Assembly: GCA_942492205.1 (NCBI GenBank) | Contig: CALODT010000001.1 | Coordinates: forward strand, 372,001 to 436,000 | From: UBA1847 sp942492205 | Lineage (GTDB): Bacteria; Pseudomonadota; Gammaproteobacteria; Steroidobacterales; Woeseiaceae | Direction of reading: 5' to 3' | DNA: 64,000 nucleotides | Shown here: in pieces, positions 61,838 through 64,000 of the stretch | Layout of the letters: each line of letters begins with the position of its first letter | How positions within the stretch are numbered: the stretch's first letter is position 1 | Notes under the pieces: generated by a model | Seen by the model: the letters and a program-made list of their open reading frames with translations, nothing else | Databases searched by the model: none | Told to the model about the DNA's origin: nothing | Made by a program: the position numbers and the translations under genes

Positions 61838-63030
61838 ACAAGGAGCAGGTGCACCAGGGTCGACTCAAGTCGCCGTTCTATTCACGCCTCGCAGCGCTCG
61901 ACACGGTCAACGAATGGCACCAGTGGAAGGGGTACTCGAGTGCCGACTCGTTATTCTGCGAGGATATCGAGTACTTTGCGATCCGCAACGCGACGGCCGT
62001 GTTCGATCTCACACCGATGACGAAATATCGCATCACCGGCCCCGATGCGATGGACTATCTGAATCGACTCGTTACACGTGACATGGCGAAGATACGGCCC
62101 GGCCGGGTCGCGTATGCCGTGTGGTGTGACGATCACGGTCAGGTTATCGACGACGGCACGATCTTCCATTTGCGTGAGGGCGAATACCGCCTGTGTTCGC
62201 AGGAACGCCACTACGCCTGGCTCATGGCCGCAAGCATTGGCTTCGATGTGACGATTACGCACGAAACCGAAAACGTTGCCGCTCTGGCCGTGCAGGGCCC
62301 GACCTCGTTCAGCGTGCTCAACAAGATGGGGCTCGAGGGTCTCGATGAGCTGAAGCCTTTCGGGCTGACGCACTTCGACTTCCAGGGCAGTGAATTGATG
62401 GTCTCCCGTACCGGTTTTACAGCTGATCTCGGCTACGAGCTGTGGATTGATCCTGACAAAGCCGAGGCGCTCTGGGATGCATTGTTCGAGGCTGGCGAGC
62501 TCTATGGTATCCGTGCGATTGGTACCCACGCACTGGAGCTTGCGCGCATCGAGGCCGGCTTCCTCGCCGCCTACATGGAATTCCTGCCAGCCGATGAAAC
62601 GGTGCGCACGGGTCGTTCACGATCGCCACTGGAACTCGGCCTCGACTGGCTGGTGGATTTCAAGAAACCCAACTTCAACGGTCGCCGCGCTCTTGCTGAA
62701 GAGAAACGCAGAGGCTCCACCTGGCGCCTGGTCAAGCTCGATATCGAGGGCAACAAGCCCGCGCATAATTCGTACATCTTCGCCAGGGAGAACGGCAATG
62801 CAGGTGAGATAGGTTTCATCACCTCTGCTGCGTGGTCACCAGTCTGTAAGCAAAATATCGCGCTGGGTACCGTTCGCACACCGCACGGCAAACCCGGTGA
62901 CACGGTATGGGTTGAGATTTATTACCAGCGAGAAATGCACTGGAGCCGCAAGATGGCCAGGGCGACCGTGGTGGACAAGCCGTTCTGGTTCCCACCGCGC
63001 CGAGGTGCGACGCCACCTGGTCCGTACTAG
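61834..63030 (+). CDS. GcvT/DmdA-like folate-dependent aminomethyltransferase or demethylase
   Basis: A 398-residue protein of the GcvT superfamily. The N-terminal FDLTPMTKYRITGPDAMDYLNRLVTRD and VWCDDHGQVIDDGTIF carry the tetrahydrofolate-site pattern (catalytic Asp in the D-D-x-G-x-V/I region), and GYELWIDPDKAEALWDAL, GTHALELARIEAGF and GYI-like C-terminal barrel (GEIGFITSAAWSPV) follow. Length is near that of DmdA (DMSP demethylase, about 370) and of free-standing demethylase subunits. It likely moves a methyl group from the substrate to tetrahydrofolate. ATGA overlap with the upstream flavoprotein gene. Confidence 0.9.
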   Translation: MNKEQVHQGRLKSPFYSRLAALDTVNEWHQWKGYSSADSLFCEDIEYFAIRNATAVFDLTPMTKYRITGPDAMDYLNRLVTRDMAKIRPGRVAYAVWCDDHGQVIDDGTIFHLREGEYRLCSQERHYAWLMAASIGFDVTITHETENVAALAVQGPTSFSVLNKMGLEGLDELKPFGLTHFDFQGSELMVSRTGFTADLGYELWIDPDKAEALWDALFEAGELYGIRAIGTHALELARIEAGFLAAYMEFLPADETVRTGRSRSPLELGLDWLVDFKKPNFNGRRALAEEKRRGSTWRLVKLDIEGNKPAHNSYIFARENGNAGEIGFITSAAWSPVCKQNIALGTVRTPHGKPGDTVWVEIYYQREMHWSRKMARATVVDKPFWFPPRRGATPPGPY

Positions 63031-63173
63031 CAGGCTATTGAGAAAGTCTTGGAGGCTCGGTTAAATGACCGGAACTGCGCTCTGCCTTGCGCCTCTTGTA
63101 AAGGTGCCCGACCGGTACGGCGAGACGCGCCACGGACGGTTATTTTACCAGCCTGCTTGACGGTATTACGACG

Positions 63174-64000
63174 GTGAAACACCGGCTCGACCCACTGCTG
63201 CGACCGCGTTCGATCGCTGTCGTCGGCGCATCGAATCGCGCCGACAGCATGGGTGAGTGGATCCTGAAGAACCTGGAAATCGGTGGCTATGGCGGTCGCG
63301 TGTACCCGGTGAATCCCAACTACGAGACGCTCGACGGAAAGCCCTGCTTCGCCGACCTTGCGGCCTTGCCAGACACGCCTGACCTGGTTGTCTTTGCTGT
63401 CAGCGATGCGCGCCTCGAAGCCGCGCTCGATGAGGCGATTGCTGGGGGAGTTCCCGCTGCGGTCATTCAGTCGACGCTCGCGATCGACAACGATGCCACG
63501 CCGCGGCTGCGTGAGCGTGTGCGATCGAAGATTCGCAGCGCGGGCATGCTGGTGTGTGGCGCAAACGGCATGGGTTACTACAATGTTCGCGACCATGTCT
63601 GGACCTGCGGCTTCGACAGCAGCATGCATGCGGCACCCGGCAATATCACGCTCATCAGCCACTCCGGTTCGGGGATGTCCGGCATTATCGACTGCGACGA
63701 ACGCTTGCGTATCAATCTCGCCGTATCGACGGGCAATGAGATCGGCGTAACGATGGATGAGTACCTGGATTTCGCGCTCGACCTGCCGGAGACACGCGTT
63801 GTCGGGCTATTCGTCGAAACAGCGAGAAACCCCGACGGTTTCAGGGCGGCGTTGTCAAAGGCGGCACAGCGACGCATACCCGTCGTTGCCCTGAAGACAG
63901 GACGAACACAAGAAGCCGCGCGACTGGCCGTGTCGCACTCGGGCGCCATGGCGGGTGATGACGCCGCTTATGAGGCCTTGTTCGAGCGCTACGGCGTACA
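63174..64000 (+). CDS. NDP-forming acyl-CoA synthetase, 5' part, cut by window edge
   Basis: The first 275 residues are visible. DPLLRPRSIAVVGASNRADSMGEWILKNL is the CoA-binding Rossmann domain, GYGGRVYPVNPNY follows, and NITLISHSGSGMSGIIDC begins the succinyl-CoA-ligase-like domain with a flexible loop. The family makes acyl-CoA with ATP or GTP, giving ADP or GDP (AcdAB, FdrA-like, Pat-related). In this locus it could charge the carbon skeleton for the acyl-CoA dehydrogenase. Start taken as the GTG at 63174; there is no good ribosome-binding site, and 143 bases without a gene lie before it. Confidence 0.87.
   Translation, partial: MKHRLDPLLRPRSIAVVGASNRADSMGEWILKNLEIGGYGGRVYPVNPNYETLDGKPCFADLAALPDTPDLVVFAVSDARLEAALDEAIAGGVPAAVIQSTLAIDNDATPRLRERVRSKIRSAGMLVCGANGMGYYNVRDHVWTCGFDSSMHAAPGNITLISHSGSGMSGIIDCDERLRINLAVSTGNEIGVTMDEYLDFALDLPETRVVGLFVETARNPDGFRAALSKAAQRRIPVVALKTGRTQEAARLAVSHSGAMAGDDAAYEALFERYGV

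Overview
The window reads as chromosome of a GC-rich, Gram-negative gammaproteobacterium, probably marine or sediment-dwelling. Evidence: the ydbH-ynbE-ydbL envelope operon, mepK and an ldtD-type transpeptidase, hemG, PotABCD transport, OmpW and TraF-type outer-membrane proteins, many lipoproteins and large secreted propeller enzymes. A Woeseia-like affiliation is a guess from gene content only. I saw no rRNA, tRNA, transposase, integrase, phage gene or CRISPR array.

Layout. 1-22968 is mostly core: a HAD phosphatase cut by the left edge, a DeaD helicase, the ydbH operon, mepK and ldtD (divergent), a TraF-like protein, a 1099-aa Asp-box propeller protein, pyruvate phosphate dikinase, OmpW, a short pyruvate-kinase homologue, hemG, an aldo/keto reductase, a cysteine-synthase-like enzyme, and a flavoprotein coupled to an acetyltransferase. 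23187-30304 looks accessory: secreted orphans, a lysine-tailed DUF2934 protein, two related membrane-anchored proteins, lipoproteins and an acetyltransferase, some framed by short dispersed repeats. 30482-41770 carries a secreted propeller-amidohydrolase, an esterase lipoprotein, an M24 peptidase, a BASS transporter, a flavin reductase, a ZIP-like transporter, a YtkA-domain protein with a di-heme peroxidase, and a PrsW-like protease.

The most unusual part is 41808-50225, all on the minus strand. A nucleotide-cyclase-like protein, a GAF-SpoIIE phosphatase, an RsbW-type kinase and a STAS protein (a partner-switching set) precede an ECF sigma factor and its anti-sigma factor. Next come a membrane-anchored protein built of 36 nine-residue repeats and a 989-aa metalloprotease/propeller/barrel protein. 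The same 12-base motif, with the same distance to a GTA, lies upstream of both the sigma gene and the repeat-protein gene. This suggests that the sigma factor controls itself and the repeat protein. I consider this the best candidate for an undescribed system.

50363-64000 (cut by the right edge) looks like one catabolic locus for a methylated or quaternary amine. It has a Rieske oxygenase, a PotABCD-type importer, an acyl-CoA dehydrogenase, a TetR/BetI-like regulator with a palindromic operator, a class III aminotransferase, two tandem FAD amine-oxidoreductase-like proteins, a folate-dependent demethylase-like GcvT protein and the start of an NDP-forming acyl-CoA synthetase. Most neighbours overlap by 4-8 bases. 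The substrate cannot be read from the sequence.
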